Positions 43,001-53,985 of a stretch of 62,500 nucleotides of DNA are shown one piece after another. Position 1 is the first letter of the stretch, and the number at the start of each line of letters is the position of its first letter. The DNA lies in contig CM060306.1 in NCBI GenBank assembly GCA_030674185.1, positions 43,786,983 through 43,849,482 of the forward strand, written 5' to 3'. The notes under the pieces were generated by a model. It made no database searches and had not been told where the DNA came from. It saw nothing but the letters and a program-made list of their open reading frames with translations. This stretch comes from Monoplex corrugatus (Eukaryota > Mollusca > Gastropoda > Littorinimorpha > Ranellidae). A program made the position numbers and the translations under genes.

Positions 43001-46000
43001 AAGCACTATGCTCACACCAAACAGGTACTTCCTGCATTCTATAGATGCAGAACTGGTCTAAGCATACTTTTAAAATACACTACTTCATTTGTCTTGTTCA
43101 ATTTCACACACTGTATATATCAATTTATCTCTAGGTACTGTATGTATATTGAACCTTATGGTAACCTTGCTCATGCTGAATGGTTGCTCGGCATTCCAAC
43201 GCCTGGAATCTATTAATAGGTTCCATTTCGGAGCTTCCTTCCGGCATCATGGTCAAATTTACAATGATTTTGATAAGTGGACGCATACCTTTGAACTTCG
43301 TCTGCGCCCACTATCCTTTCCCTCCCTCCCACAACCTTCCTGTTCCAACACCACCGACTTCTGCTGCGTGTTTCGATCCTTACTGATAAGCCACTATAAC
43401 ACGCTTGCGGCTAACGTTTCTGCAGATGTTCAATCGACCTTTCAATTGGTTGAACAGATGATAGGAAGAGCTAAACCACCAGCTCCCTCCAATTCCAGGT
43501 CTAAACGTGCTTTCTTGCCTTTTGTAGGCGATCTGGCAAATTCTCTTTTTGGAGTCGCTACGGCTTCAGACGTCAACAAGCTCCGTAAACATATCAATAA
43601 ACTGTATAAAATGCAGCTGTCATCTACTGCCGGATCCATGTCCATGATGGGAAAACTTCCTTCCTACATGAAGACTTCTACCCAGAGAATGGATAACTTG
43701 ATGCAGTCTATCACTTCTGTCGCTCATAACCTTCTTGACGTCAGCAGAATGTTGGAACAGGAAGACCTCCAAAATCATGCCACACAAAAAAGCAGTCTTA
43801 GCCCTTGTCCCCGCCCTCTTCACTAAACTACAGCTAGTAACGCGTTTAGAACGCACACTTGACAATCTTCTCATCGGTGTCAATGCACTCCTCCAACGGA
43901 AACTATCCCCAATCCTTGTCGATCACACCACGCTCAGCAGGCACTTCAAGACATTCAAAACACACTCTCACGTAACTACCCGATTTCACAGTCGTTCATA
44001 CGAACCCCCGCTACTATTATCATTCATCCACTGTCCTATATGCTGGACAAGTCGAACAAATATTGATCGTCATAAATGTGCCCATTGCTTCTACTAACAC
44101 TCGTTTTCATTTGTACCATGTACTAACTTTCCCTGTTCCCTTCAACGATTCCAGTAAACATGGGACTGTAATTACCAATCTTCCCGACTTTGTTGCCTTC
44201 ACCTTGGATAGGCGTTCCTTCTTTGAGATGTCTGCTTCACAACTGGCGTTGTGTCATGGTCGCCATGCCATATTTTGTCCTGATAAGTTTCCCCATAGAT
44301 CTTTTTCAGACCCATCCTGTGCTACAGCCTTGATTCAGAAAAACGATGTTACAGCTAACTGTCATTTTGATTTCCAAGAATCAGTTATTGTCCCCTCTGT
44401 AATCGAACTAGATGAAGGCACCCTCCTCTTAACACATATTTCAGAAATTATTTTTACTTGTCACAACGAGGTCACCAAGAAATGTTCGTTTTGTTTGTTA
44501 CAATTACCTTGTTTCTGTTCCGTTCTGGCCGGCAGCTTCGCATTCTCCCCTCGACTTGGAGCATGTCAGGAGATGTCTGCCATTACGGTTGCAACTAGCC
44601 CTGGTGTTAACCTTGCCCTTCTACAAAACTTCTTTAATCATACTAGCATTTCAGATGCTAACTCTGATCAGTGGCACTTAAGTAAGCTTCCATACTCCAT
44701 CCCACCACTCCACATTGGTACCACCGATTCTTTTAAACAACACCTCCAGAAAGACAAACAACTCCGAATGAGTCTTACGGACATCACTAGTCATATGAAA
44801 CAAGGTAAACCGGTTTATCGCAACATGCTGGATGCTTTCATGCTATCTGGAACATATGCTCGTGACTCATCACCATGGCAATTGTCCCATATCATTGCTT
44901 ACATTTCTTTTGGTCTGTCTATCATTATCATCATTGCCTTATTTATCTTGTGTCAGAAGATGCGCACCCTCCTCACCCTCATGGCAGTTGCCACCAGGGT
45001 CCCCACTGTAAGAGCTGCATATCCCCACTTGGTATGGCCCGACCCCAATGCCCCTCAGCCAGATACCAGTTCTCTTGAGGGTGGCAACACACCATTTACC
45101 TTGGATTCCTTAACCCAGTGGATCATTCACTGGTCAGTACTCAAGCGTTCATATGTATTTTGCTTATTATTGTTATCATCATCCACATTAGAGTCACCAT
45201 CCGTTCCATCACCTATTCATCCGAAGTAATGCTTGAGGTATGTGGTACGACACAATGTGTGAATGTGTTTTTGTGTGCACTTGCTAAGTGTCCAGGTGAT
45301 TATTGTATCCCTGTCCCTGGATTCACTCCATTAATGTTGTCCCATTTCGCCATTTCTGGGGTGAACTTCACCTTAGCTGGCCACAACTGGTTCTCAAAGA
45401 AAAAAAGACCGGCCAAGAAGTCTCTATTCCCCGTGTAGTTAAGCTGTCCCTGCTTGAAACATACAAACTGCGTAAACTTCAAACTGAAGACTATACGGTC
45501 TTCCTTAAGATCAGGCATGGCGATACTGCCACCTACCTCAGGAAACCCAATTCTGTTGACAATCACTCCCCTCCCGTCGTCCCAGTCATAGACAGCTCGA
45601 CATCCCAGAGGGAGGAATCCCCAGCCGAACCCCTTTATCCGTGTCTATCACATGAATAGGCACAAGTCGTCCAAGCTCATATTTTCCAAATTTTCCCCCT
45701 TCTCTTTTAGTTAGTATTCCTCATTCTTACTTTTCATGTACAATCCTTGTTGTTTGGTTGGTTGCTTGTTTCTTTTCTCTCCCTGTCCCTTTTAGTACCA
45801 TTCTGTACGTCACATCGACAGTATGCCACGCCTGTTTTGACGTTTGTTGTTTGAGTAAATTTTGATGTTGATAATTAGTATAATCTTTCATGTTGTGTTG
45901 CGTATTTTTACTGGTTTCTTTTGATTGATATCGGTTGCAAGATTGCAAGACTTGTCCCTTCTCCATACCAATGAGAAATGCCACTTTATATTGTTTTTTT

Positions 46001-49000
46001 TCTTGCCTCCATACCAGCAGTAATCTGTGTATTGTGTGCCGGCGTTTGCTCTATGATGTGTGCGTTATACCCGGTGACCTCAGTGTCTCATGATTGACTA
46101 TTCCTCATAAAAACATTACGTCGCAGTTTCTTCCGGACTGAACGATGTGTGGCCCTTCAACACAATGGTGTTAACTTTGGACTACCTGTGCTTCTGCCAT
46201 TTGGCATATTGACATTTCGTCGGACCTGCACAAGTGTGAACTCTCGGATTCAGATATTGTGTATTAGTATTACCTTTAATATTTCAAGCGGTGTTTTTCT
46301 ACGATGAACCCCATTCGCTTCCTGGCAGCGACTTGAAACCTTACTAATGGCTTACGCATGCAGTGCAACATTGCATTGCATGTCTTGCAATCTTGTAGAA
46401 ATGTGTATTACTCTGTTGTGATGTATGATTTTTTTTTCTTTCATGATACCTTTGATTGTTGTTGTTGTTGTCTTCTTCCAATTTTTCTAAGACTGTTTTC
46501 GTGACTTGCGTTTGACATTCTTTTGTAAACTGTTTTTTTCTTTGCTGACAGTTCCATTGTATTCGTATGTATTTTGCTTTAGCTTTTAAACTTGCTTATC
46601 CCTCTGTATCAACATAACAGGACCATTGTATGTCTGTATGGAATTATTATATTCACTCATAGTGGGGGTATGTTTTACTGGGAATATTGTTGTATACAGC
46701 CTCCTTATTCTCGACATGGATGACAAGCGATTGTTCTATTTTCTTGCCAACCAGTTCTCCTCCCTCTCCCTCTAAGTCAAAGTCCCATGAATCCGAACAC
46801 GTTGTGCAAGAAGTTACTGCTCTTCATCATCGGGATAGATCTACGCTACTAACTGTTCTTCATCCCAGTGCCTGCAGATCATCGCAGCTCCAGTCATCTC
46901 AGCTCAGCTTCGCTCCTGAGTCCTCCCCTACCCTGACTCAGATATTTTATGGACTCCTTTCACACGCTATCATATCTACTGTGGTATTCATCTATTTAGC
47001 CACAGATTGCATACGAGTCAACATGAACACACATGCCCATTAACACTGCTGTTCAAGAGGTGAAACAGACAATACATGTTGACATAAATTCTGCAATGAA
47101 CTGTGCCACATGCAACACCATCTTTATCTCCATGGTCATCATGTAGTGTGCAGTTCTTCTTTGACTTCAGTCTTCCTACTTGGTGACACGCCACGTTATC
47201 TCCATCTTCAGTGCTTTCTTTGACGTTCTCCTAGCATACGTCACATGGACATGAACTCAGCCTGAATGGTGTTCTCGTATGCAAACACAACATACCTGCA
47301 TGTGTGGAAGTCTGACAGTTTTCAGGAGTATGCTGACAGAACTCGGTCTACCACAGGTGACGCACGCGATCTTCTTGAGCTGGCCCATCGATCCCAACCT
47401 CTACGGTATCTTCTTCAGAATGCACACAAATGTTCAGATTCATTCCATTTCATATAATAGACTGATAAAATTCCCTATCCCAAGCCTTCCTATCGCCTGT
47501 CAATCATGTACGAGAGTCTTGTCTACTGAATCATATGTTATATTTTTTTATGTTCGTTACCCCCCCCCCCCCGCCTATTCTCTAAAAAAAAAAAGAACAT
47601 TTTTTATGGGGGAGGGGACATATTATTACAGGAATTCATTAGGGCGGCAGATGTATTGAGACTCTATTTGATGTCCCAGTAGAATGGATCGGTAAATTAA
47701 AGGCAAACACCACAGGCCACTAGTAGATATCGCATTTTGAAAAGTAATGGTCAGTCGCCATTGTCCAGTACTAAAACCTTCGCAGCTGAGCACACAAACG
47801 GAATAAGGCTGTAATGGGGGTAAGAGGAAATAAATAGACATTAGACTGGATGGATTTCTGGATGGATCAATACCCTAGACCGTGAAGTGACCGCACCAAA
47901 GACCAGAAGCAAATATCAAGAAATAACGCCATTATTCTCCACGTTGGGGAGTTGGACAGATTCTAAGGGGTGACACTTAGCAGTAAAAGTCACCGTCCGA
48001 AACAGACTTTTGAAAATGGCATGTTAATTGGCCGAAGGTAACGTTAGATGTAACCACCACAATGTCAGGATTAAAATTCGAATCATTCAACCTTAAGTCA
48101 GGCTTTAAGACGCGGTCAGCTAATCACACATTCAAACTTGAAGTCACAGGCTCTTTAAAAGACCCGCGGTCAGCTAATCACAGGCGGTCCTATTGATGGT
48201 CAGGGAGGGAAAGCGTCCTGACCTGAATCCCTTCTATAAAAGGGATAGTCAGTCAGCCCCTGGGCGCTCTTTTGGGGAACCAGCTTCCAAGCTACCCACA
48301 GGTATGTGACCCGTGTCTCACTTGTATTTTGGTTAGATAGTCATCGTAGGGCTAGTTGGTATGATACGTGTATGTGTGATGTTAAAGCGTAGAATAAACC
48401 AAAGTTAAATGCTTGATCTTATGTTGCGGAGTGACGTGAGAATATTCCCTAGTCATGAAGTCTGAGTGATTTTCTTCTTCTCGTCTGATCTTTCTGTGTA
48501 TGTAGCTCTATGCTATTCATTCACTTCTCTCCAGTCTTTCTAAGTAAGCTGAGTCAACGTGCTAGTGGAAACAAGCATCGCACATGCTTGAAGACTTGTA
48601 GAATTGCTAAGGTTAGTGAGATCAACAGTGCGTTTGATGGAACTTTACCTGAGTAAGCAGTTGAATGTGCTCTCTAAATGGCTCTCACTTTGGTGAGGCT
48701 TTAACCAGTTTATAGGCACTACTTCTACTAAACTTCATTAAAGGTCAAGAAACACCCCATCCAATGACCTTGTGAACTCACACCAAACAGGCTAGTTTTT
48801 ATGGGAGAAGGGGGGGCATTAAGCACTATGCTAACACCAAACAGTCCAGTTTTTTATGGAGGGGGGGGGGGAACACGAGCATTGTGACACACAGGTCAGT
48901 TTAGGGGGGGGATAGAAGCAAGATGGCACCAACAGGTCTTTATTCATAGGGTGTATGTGTGATTGAAGCACTAAGTGACACCAACAGGTACGTTTTTTGG

Positions 49001-50317
49001 AGGAGGACATGAAGAACAGCTGAACAAACAGCAGGTTTTATGGAGGAGGACCATAAGAATTATGCTGACACCAAACAGCCAGGTTTGGAGGAACTGAAGA
49101 CATGTTGACACAACAGTAGTTTTTGAGGGACTGAGACATGTTAACAACAGTAAGTTTTATGGAGTGAGACTGAAGACTATGTACACAAGTAGATATTTTA
49201 TGGAGGAGGACTAAGCACATTGCTGACACCAAACAGGCAGTTTTTATGGAGGAGGGACCATGAAGAACTATGCTGACACCAAACAGGTAAGTTTTTATGG
49301 AGGAGGACATGAAGAATATGTGACACCAAAGTAGTTTTATGAGGAGGACATGAAGCACATGCTGACACAACAGGCAGTTTTATGGGGGAGGACCATGAAT
49401 ATGTGAACAAACAGGTAAGTTTTATGAGGAGGGACATGAGACTAGCTGCACCAAACAGGTAAGTTTATGAGGGGACATGAAGAACTATGCTGACACCAAA
49501 CAGGTAAGTTTTTATGGAGGGAGGGACCATGAAGAACTATGCTGACACCAAACAGGTAAGTTTTTTATGGGGGAGGGACATGAAGAACTATGCTGACACC
49601 AAACAGGTAAGTTTTTATGAGGGAGGGACAATGAAGAACTATGCTGACACAAACAGGCCAGTTTTATGGAGGAGGGACCCTGAGCACTAAGCTGATACCA
49701 AACAGGCCAGTTTTTATGGGTGTTGGGGAGGGGGGGGACATGATACACCTCATCAAATGGAGCGACAACTGACATGGCTAACAATAACTTTTCTGACCAC
49801 GAAGGTCTATGGCAGTCGGCAGAAACTGGTAAAACGATATATGGCTACATTCATCGACAGAGGTGACCTGACCATGTAGACGGCGAACGAATTAAAAAAG
49901 AAGAAGAAGAAGTAGAAGGAGGAGGACGAGGAGGAGGAGGAAGAGAGGAAAATGAAGGAGGAGGAGGAGAAGAAGAAGAAGGAGGAGGAAGAGGAGTCAG
50001 AGGAGGAGGAGAAGGAGGAGAAAAAGAAAGAAAAAAGAAAGAAAGAAAGAAGACGAAGATGACGATGAAGAAGAAGAAGAAGAAGAAAAAGAAGATGGAT
50101 CAGAAGAAGATTGCTCTGAGATCTCCAAGCTACGACACAATCTATCACCTGTACCTACCTTTCTTTTGGCCTTTTCCTGGGCGGAGAGGGTGGAGCTAAT
50201 AAGGGTACCCGGGATTTTGCGGGTGACGAGGGTGAAGGTGACGACACTGTACACCACCGCCATGATACCCACCGGCACCAGGTACATGACGATACCAGAC
50301 ACACAGTAATACACCAC
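36945..50317 (-). CDS. GPCR-2: rhodopsin-class neuropeptide receptor, TM5 to stop, 5' exons not found
   Basis: Paralogue of GPCR-1 on the same strand. Five exons join in frame: 50159-50317, 40347-40445, 38850-39018, 37468-37629, 36945-37138, 783 nt with stop, 260 residues. Seen: TM5 with Pro; KAKRK at the end of loop 3; TM6 with CWTP; TM7 with NPILY; then GGFNDNFRRGFRDVF, which resembles the NPFF receptor end of TM7/helix 8; a long cytoplasmic tail rich in Gly, then His. No TM1-TM4 exon was recognised between 50.3 kb and the right edge, so either they lie beyond the window with the TIR gene nested in an intron, or they are lost. Introns hold a SINE-like piece, minisatellites, a broken envelope element and MITEs. 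Confidence 0.88.
37195..37375. repeat. (GT)n microsatellite in GPCR-2 last intron
   Basis: GT/GTAT-rich tract between the two tail exons. Confidence 0.95.
37468..37629 (-). CDS. GPCR-2 exon: Gly-rich cytoplasmic tail
   Basis: 162 nt from the acceptor TTGCAG, phase 1 in and phase 1 out, donor CCACAG|GTCAGT. It encodes a Gly/Asp-rich low-complexity segment (GEGGGTGDGGGDGGDGHS) and then TLTHTLPHLPT. Another acceptor, CTCAG, lies 6 bases upstream at 37635 and keeps the frame, adding two residues. Confidence 0.75.
37921..38106. mobile_element. hairpin MITE family, left-arm array of three 70-bp units
   Basis: CCCTTTGACTCCCGCACCC and variants start at 37925, 37995 and 38065, exactly 70 bases apart, each followed by TGTCCACCAGC(A/T)(T/C)C. 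Right arms are absent, so this copy is a truncated or tandemly duplicated half-element. Confidence 0.75.
38115..38765. repeat. trinucleotide tracts (AGT, AAT, GTT, CT)
   Basis: AGT/TAT runs 38115-38220, GTT at 38285-38330, CT 38560-38582, GTA/GTC 38627-38720. The sequence between is unique. Confidence 0.85.
38850..39018 (-). CDS. GPCR-2 exon: TM7 and helix 8
   Basis: 169 nt, phase 0 in and phase 1 out. Acceptor CACCCCACAG, donor CCAG|GTAACA. It reads VSEYVKKVKYGAVYLAYLNS, NPILY, then GGFNDNFRRGFRDVFNCLL. NPxxY and the following FNxNFRRGF segment match peptide receptors of the NPFF type. The cysteine after helix 8 (FNCLL) could be palmitoylated. Confidence 0.95.
39050..39160. repeat. ~68-bp tandem duplication
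   Basis: GATGACGCTAGC, AGTAGTACTTACAATATGG and TCGTGTTCAT recur at 39070 and 39123, in the intron beside the TM7 exon. Confidence 0.85.
39180..39560 (+). repeat. dispersed repeat family D, copy 2, with CT microsatellite
   Basis: CT-rich 39190-39240, then the family D motifs GAGTTCAATCC, TCTGGCGGTGTCAGCTTAG, CAAGACCTTGCCAG and GCTGGCAGA, matching 30240-30470. Confidence 0.65.
39560..40346. other. intron sequence with polyA and (GA)n
   Basis: PolyA 39764-39790, (GA)n 39940-40005, GA/GACA-rich to 40115. No gene seen. Confidence 0.6.
40347..40445 (-). CDS. GPCR-2 exon: TM6
   Basis: 33 codons, phase 0 both ends. Acceptor GACAAAAG (weak polypyrimidine tract), donor CCAG|GTAGGT. It reads VIKMLIAVLVCFVVCWTPQQ, with the FxxCWxP box of class A TM6. 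Confidence 0.92.
40790..41075. repeat. tandem duplication, 2 x ~128 bp
   Basis: CATTTCATGTATTTTTAATG through TTTTCCGAGAACATGAAATA occurs twice, starting near 40824 and 40960. The second copy lacks a few bases. Confidence 0.92.
41225..43030. repeat. ~48-bp G-tract minisatellite, about 37 units
   Basis: Unit: polyG of 6-16 bases, CATTAAGCACTATGCTCACA, CCAAACAGGCCGGTTTTTAT. Variants have ACCCATTAAG, ACATTAAG or GATTAAG after the G run. The runs give strong G-quadruplex potential on the plus strand. The same unit, decayed, resumes at 48776-49745 on the other side of the envelope-bearing segment. It lies in the GPCR-2 intron between the TM5 and TM6 exons. Confidence 0.97.
43158..45660 (+). pseudogene. 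retroviral-type envelope (fusion) gene, broken
   Basis: Envelope-like glycoprotein of an endogenous retro-element, related by layout to errantivirus Env and baculovirus F proteins. Seen in order: a hydrophobic signal-like start near 43158; an ectodomain with Cys and N-glycosylation sequons; a furin-type RSKR at 43497-43508 followed by a hydrophobic fusion-peptide-like segment; a long ectodomain in other frames with many Cys; a membrane-spanning segment near 44889-44955; a second hydrophobic stretch near 45148-45195 and basic residues near 45400. The frame changes at least near 43790, 43990 and 45130, so the gene is inactive as read. No gag or pol was found beside it. Sequence error in homopolymers could account for some breaks. 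Confidence 0.75.
45661..48110 (+). other. retro-element 3' region without clear genes
   Basis: Downstream of the envelope gene. A purine tract AGTGGGGGTA at 46661-46670, followed by TGTTTTACTGGG, could be a polypurine tract and LTR start. A second candidate purine run, TGGGGGAGGGGACA, is at 47607-47620. Short ORFs near 46687 and 47266 have no recognised family. There is no second LTR in the window for comparison. Confidence 0.35.
48110..48420 (+). promoter_or_regulatory. LTR-like promoter: direct repeat, TATA box, polyadenylation signal
   Basis: CGCGGTCAGCTAATCACA occurs at about 48112 and again at about 48166, an enhancer-like direct repeat. CTATAAAAGG (48234-48243) is a TATA box, followed by CAGTCAG about 25 bases on as a likely start site. 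AATAAA lies at 48393-48398. This order fits U3-R of an LTR. LTR ends were not determined. Confidence 0.5.
48420..48775. other. possible U5/leader, no gene seen
   Basis: Unique sequence between the AATAAA and the second minisatellite block. No tRNA primer-binding site was recognised. Confidence 0.3.
48776..49745. repeat. decayed G-tract minisatellite, about 20 units
   Basis: Units ACACCAAACAGG(T/C)(A/C)AGTTTTTATGG(A/G)GGAGGG(A)CATGAAGAACTATGCTG are clearly related to 41225-43030 but with short G runs, many single-base losses and altered words. Six or more units contain CAGGTAAGT, a perfect splice-donor consensus. Confidence 0.93.
49895..50100. repeat. (GAA)n/(GGA)n purine tract
   Basis: About 200 bases almost pure purine, 60 bases from the TM5 exon donor of GPCR-2 on the intron side. 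Confidence 0.95.
50159..50317 (-). CDS. GPCR-2 exon: TM5 and loop 3
   Basis: 53 codons, phase 0 both ends. Acceptor TTCTGATTTTAG, donor AAAG|GTAGGT. It reads VVYYCVSGIVMYLVPVGIM and ends AQEKAKRK. Same start phase and TM5 layout as GPCR-1 exon 6. Confidence 0.93.
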
Positions 50318-50800
50318 CTAAAATCAGAAGTGACCAATTTGTCATTGATGAATGATTTAAGGAACCTGAATTTCTGATTTCTTGAGAAACTAACCCAACT
50401 TATGCAGAGTGGTACATCTGTGTTATACTGAGTGGTACCATGGTTCACCAGAAGATGCCTGCAGACTTTGTTTCTTCTGATTTCAGACCTCTAGATTTTC
50501 TGTAGGGTTTACCCACCCTTAGTCCATGACCAAATGACCTACCCTGTGAGGCAACCCCTATCCCCTGATGGCTCCGTCACTGAACATCTGGGTATTTTCT
50601 ACAGAAATCTTTGTCGAGTGCCCACCCTGCACCATCCCGGTAGAAATCATTGCGGAGCAGTCTGAACTCTTCACTCATCCAGACAAGCTTGGCCTATTTT
50701 GCTGCTCACCTCCACATACGAAGGCCATTCACCACACTGCTGAGTTAGGGATGGTCGCCCCATTGCCCAGTTAGAGGTAACCCTTTCACAGTTTTGTTGC
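50318..50800. other. unique sequence upstream of GPCR-2 TM5 exon
   Basis: Should be intron on the minus strand. No ECL2-type or TM3-TM4 exon recognised. Confidence 0.5.
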
Positions 50801-50804
50801 ATAT

Positions 50805-53800
50805 GAGCAGTCTAGAATGGAGACCCCTGGTGCACACGAACCAGACCCCCAAGCTATGGGTGAATAGCTCCACTGCCTTGTGGACATCTCGGGAGAGAGT
50901 AAGGCTAGCGGAGAGACCGTACACAAACCGATGGAAGGCAACGGGAAACCACCATCGTAATTTTTCCCAGGTTATCATGGACAGAAACAAAAAGATCGAA
51001 GACAACGACGTAAATAGGTGCTCCTATGGAGCAGCTTCGTCCGGTAGGGACCGTCATGCGGCGCAGGTGACACCAGACCGTCAGCAAGTTACTGCGAACC
51101 CTAAACTCAGATTTAAAAACATCAATGTTGCAACATGGAATATAAGAACGTTGTTGCAAAAGGGTAAATTAGAAAATATCAAGACAGAGATGGAGAGACT
51201 TAACATTGGTATTTTAGGACTAGGGGAAGTGAGATGGAAGGGGCAGGCATGATAATATCAGGAGAATACACAATGATATACTCTGGTGGTAACTCACATG
51301 AAAGAGGAGTAGGCATCATGATAGGACAAAGACAAATCAAAAGCAGTTAAGGATACTGGGCTGTGTCCGACAGAGTTTTGCTGGTCAAGTTGGGAGGCAA
51401 ACCTTTTGATATCAACATCATTCAGGTATATGCAACAACATCCGCAAGTAATAAATGGAGATTTTAATACTAAAGTGGGACAGGATAGGGTGAGATATGT
51501 GGACCTATGGCCTGGTACGCAAATGAAAGGGGTGAGAACTTGTAAATGGGAGATTTTAATACTAAAGTGGGACAGGATAGGGTGGAGGATATAGTTGGAC
51601 CTCATGGCCTTGGTACGCAAAATGAAAGGGGTGAGAAACTTGTAGAATGGGCACAGATGAATGAGTTTATAGTAGGAAACACCTTGTTTTAGCAGCCTAA
51701 TTGAAGAAAATGGACTTGGACTAGTCCAGGAGATAATACCAAAAATCAGATTGACTACATCCTGATCAACAAAAGGTTTAAAAATTCTTTACTGTTAGCA
51801 AAAACACTACCAGGCGCAGACTGCAACAGTGACCACAATCCTGTAGTGGGAAGATTTAGACTGAAATTGAGGAAAAGGAAACAGACCAAAAACAACATCA
51901 AATCAAACCTTGGACTCTTAAAAACAGATGAAGTGATACGTAAAATTTTTAATGTACATGTTCAAAACAAATTCAGTGCTCTGGAAGACGCTGGTGACAG
52001 TGAGGAACAATGGACAAAGTTGAGGAATTCGATAAATGAAGCTTGTGAGGAAATCCCTAAAGCAGATAGAAAAGCAAAAAAGAACTGGATGACTAATGAA
52101 ATTTTGGGCTTGACGGAGGAAAGGAGGAAGGCAAAGAGAGAAATGAGGAGATCTATAGGAAGATAAACAAGGAGATCAGGAATAGGTGCAATGAAGCTAA
52201 GGAAGCTTGGCTGAAATCAAAGTGCAAAGAAATGGAAGACCGACACAAAACGGATCCTCAGGGCATGTACAGACGAATTGAAGAAATTGTCCAAAGAAAA
52301 AATACATGCACTTCAACTGGTTGCTTGAAATCGAAAGATGGCACGCTTATCATGGAAAAAGACAAAATATTAGACAGATGGGGAGAGTACATTAAAGACC
52401 TTTTTGAGGATGACAGAAACGAAGAACACATTATAAAAAAGAACTTTGAAGGACCACCCATAATGAAAGATGAAGTTAGAGAGGCACTGAAAAAGATGAA
52501 ACCCGGAAAAGCCCCAGGACCAGACAAATTACTACAGAGATGATTGAAGCCCTGGAGGAATTTAGCATAGAAAAAATAACAGTCCTCCTAAATGAAATTT
52601 ACGACACTGGAAAAATCCCCAAAGATATGTCAAAATCAATTTTCACTGCACTTCCAAAGAAGACAGGGGCTATAGAATGCGAACTCCATCGCACAATCAG
52701 TTTGGTGAGCCATGTTATACAAAAATTCTGTTGAGAATAATCATGATGAGGACAAGGAATTGAATCAAAAGAGAAATAGCGGAAGAATAGTGTGGATTTG
52801 TGGAAGGGAAAGGAACTATTAATGCCATATACATCCTAAGAACTATCATAGAGAGGTCAATCGAGAGATGATTATTATTGGATTTTGATGTGATTTTATG
52901 CTTTGTTGACTACACCAAGGCTTTCGATCGGATAAGACATGATGAATTGATCAACCAACTGGAGAGACTCAATGTTGATGGAAAAGGTCTACGAATAATC
53001 AGAAATATGTACTGGGAACAAACAGCTGCAATGAGAATAGAAAACAATGTAAGCTCTTTCCAAAATATCAAAAGAGGAGTCAGACAGGGTTGTGTTTTGT
53101 CACCAGATCTATTTTCACTTTACAGCGAAAACATCATGAGAAACCTAGAAGAAGACCCTGGATTAAAGGTTGGAGGGAAATTGATAAACAACATTCGATA
53201 TACAGATGACACCGTGCTAATTGCAGAAGTGAAAGAGACCTACAAAACCTTGTGAATATACTAGAAATAGAAAGCAAAGGTAAGGGGCTGGAATTAAACA
53301 GCAGGAAGATGAAGTCATGGTGATCAGTAAAAAACATGAAATCCCCTCATGCAAAATAACAGCAAATGGCACAACCTTGACACAGGTTGATAAATTCAAA
53401 TATCTGGGAACGATCATTTCATCAGACGGCAGATGCACATCAGAAATAGCCGGCAGAATCGGCCAAGCCAAAACAGCATTCAAGAAGATGACAAGCATTC
53501 TTACTAACAAATGCCTATCAATTAACATCAGGAAGAGAGTTCTTGAATGTTATATAGAACCAATACTGTTGTACGGATGCGAGGCGTGGACAGTCAACAA
53601 ACAAAGCCAGAACAAGATTGAGGCAGCCGAGATGTGGTTTCTAAGAAGAATGTTGAGGGTTCCATGGACAGCAAAGAAAACAAAGAGACAGTCTTGATGG
53701 AGGCAGACACAAGTAGATCACTCATGAGGAAGTTTAGGAAAAGACAGGCAACATTTATAGGCCATTTTATGAGGAAGGGGGATTTGGAGACCTGGTCACA

Positions 53801-53985
53801 ATGGGAAAGCTGGAGGGAAAGAGAGCACCGGGTAGACCCAGGGAGAAAATGCTGGACGGACTTGCAGAGTGGCTGGGGCGAGGAGGGTGGGGGAGATGCT
53901 GGGGGCAACGCGAGATAGAGGCAGCTGGAAGTCCATGATCGCCAACGCCATGTGGCAGGGCACCTGATGATGATGATGATGAGAA
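50805..53985 (+). mobile_element. RTE-type LINE, nearly full length
   Basis: Begins with a GC-rich 5' leader (GAGACCCCTGGTGCACACGA) typical of RTE-like elements, carries an ORF2 with endonuclease and reverse transcriptase, and ends in a short 3' UTR with (GAT)n near 53967-53982. 3' fragments of the same family occur at 9380-9960 (minus) and 29065-29185 (plus). No clear target duplication was identified. Confidence 0.9.
51000..53920 (+). pseudogene. RTE ORF2 (endonuclease + reverse transcriptase), frameshifted
   Basis: Endonuclease start NVATWNIRTLLQKGKLENIK with the WN(I)RT motif and LGLGEVRWKG near 51210. An ~88-bp internal duplication (GGAGATTTTAATACTAAAGT at 51463 and 51549) disrupts the endonuclease. 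Reverse transcriptase: KPGKAPGPDK near 52500, FVDYTKAFDRIRHDELI near 52905, GVRQGCVLSPDLF near 53080, catalytic box YTDD near 53203 (YADD is usual), thumb KYLGTIISSDG near 53398, C-terminus LRRMLRVPWTAKKT near 53645. At least seven frame changes or stops. Inactive. Confidence 0.9.
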
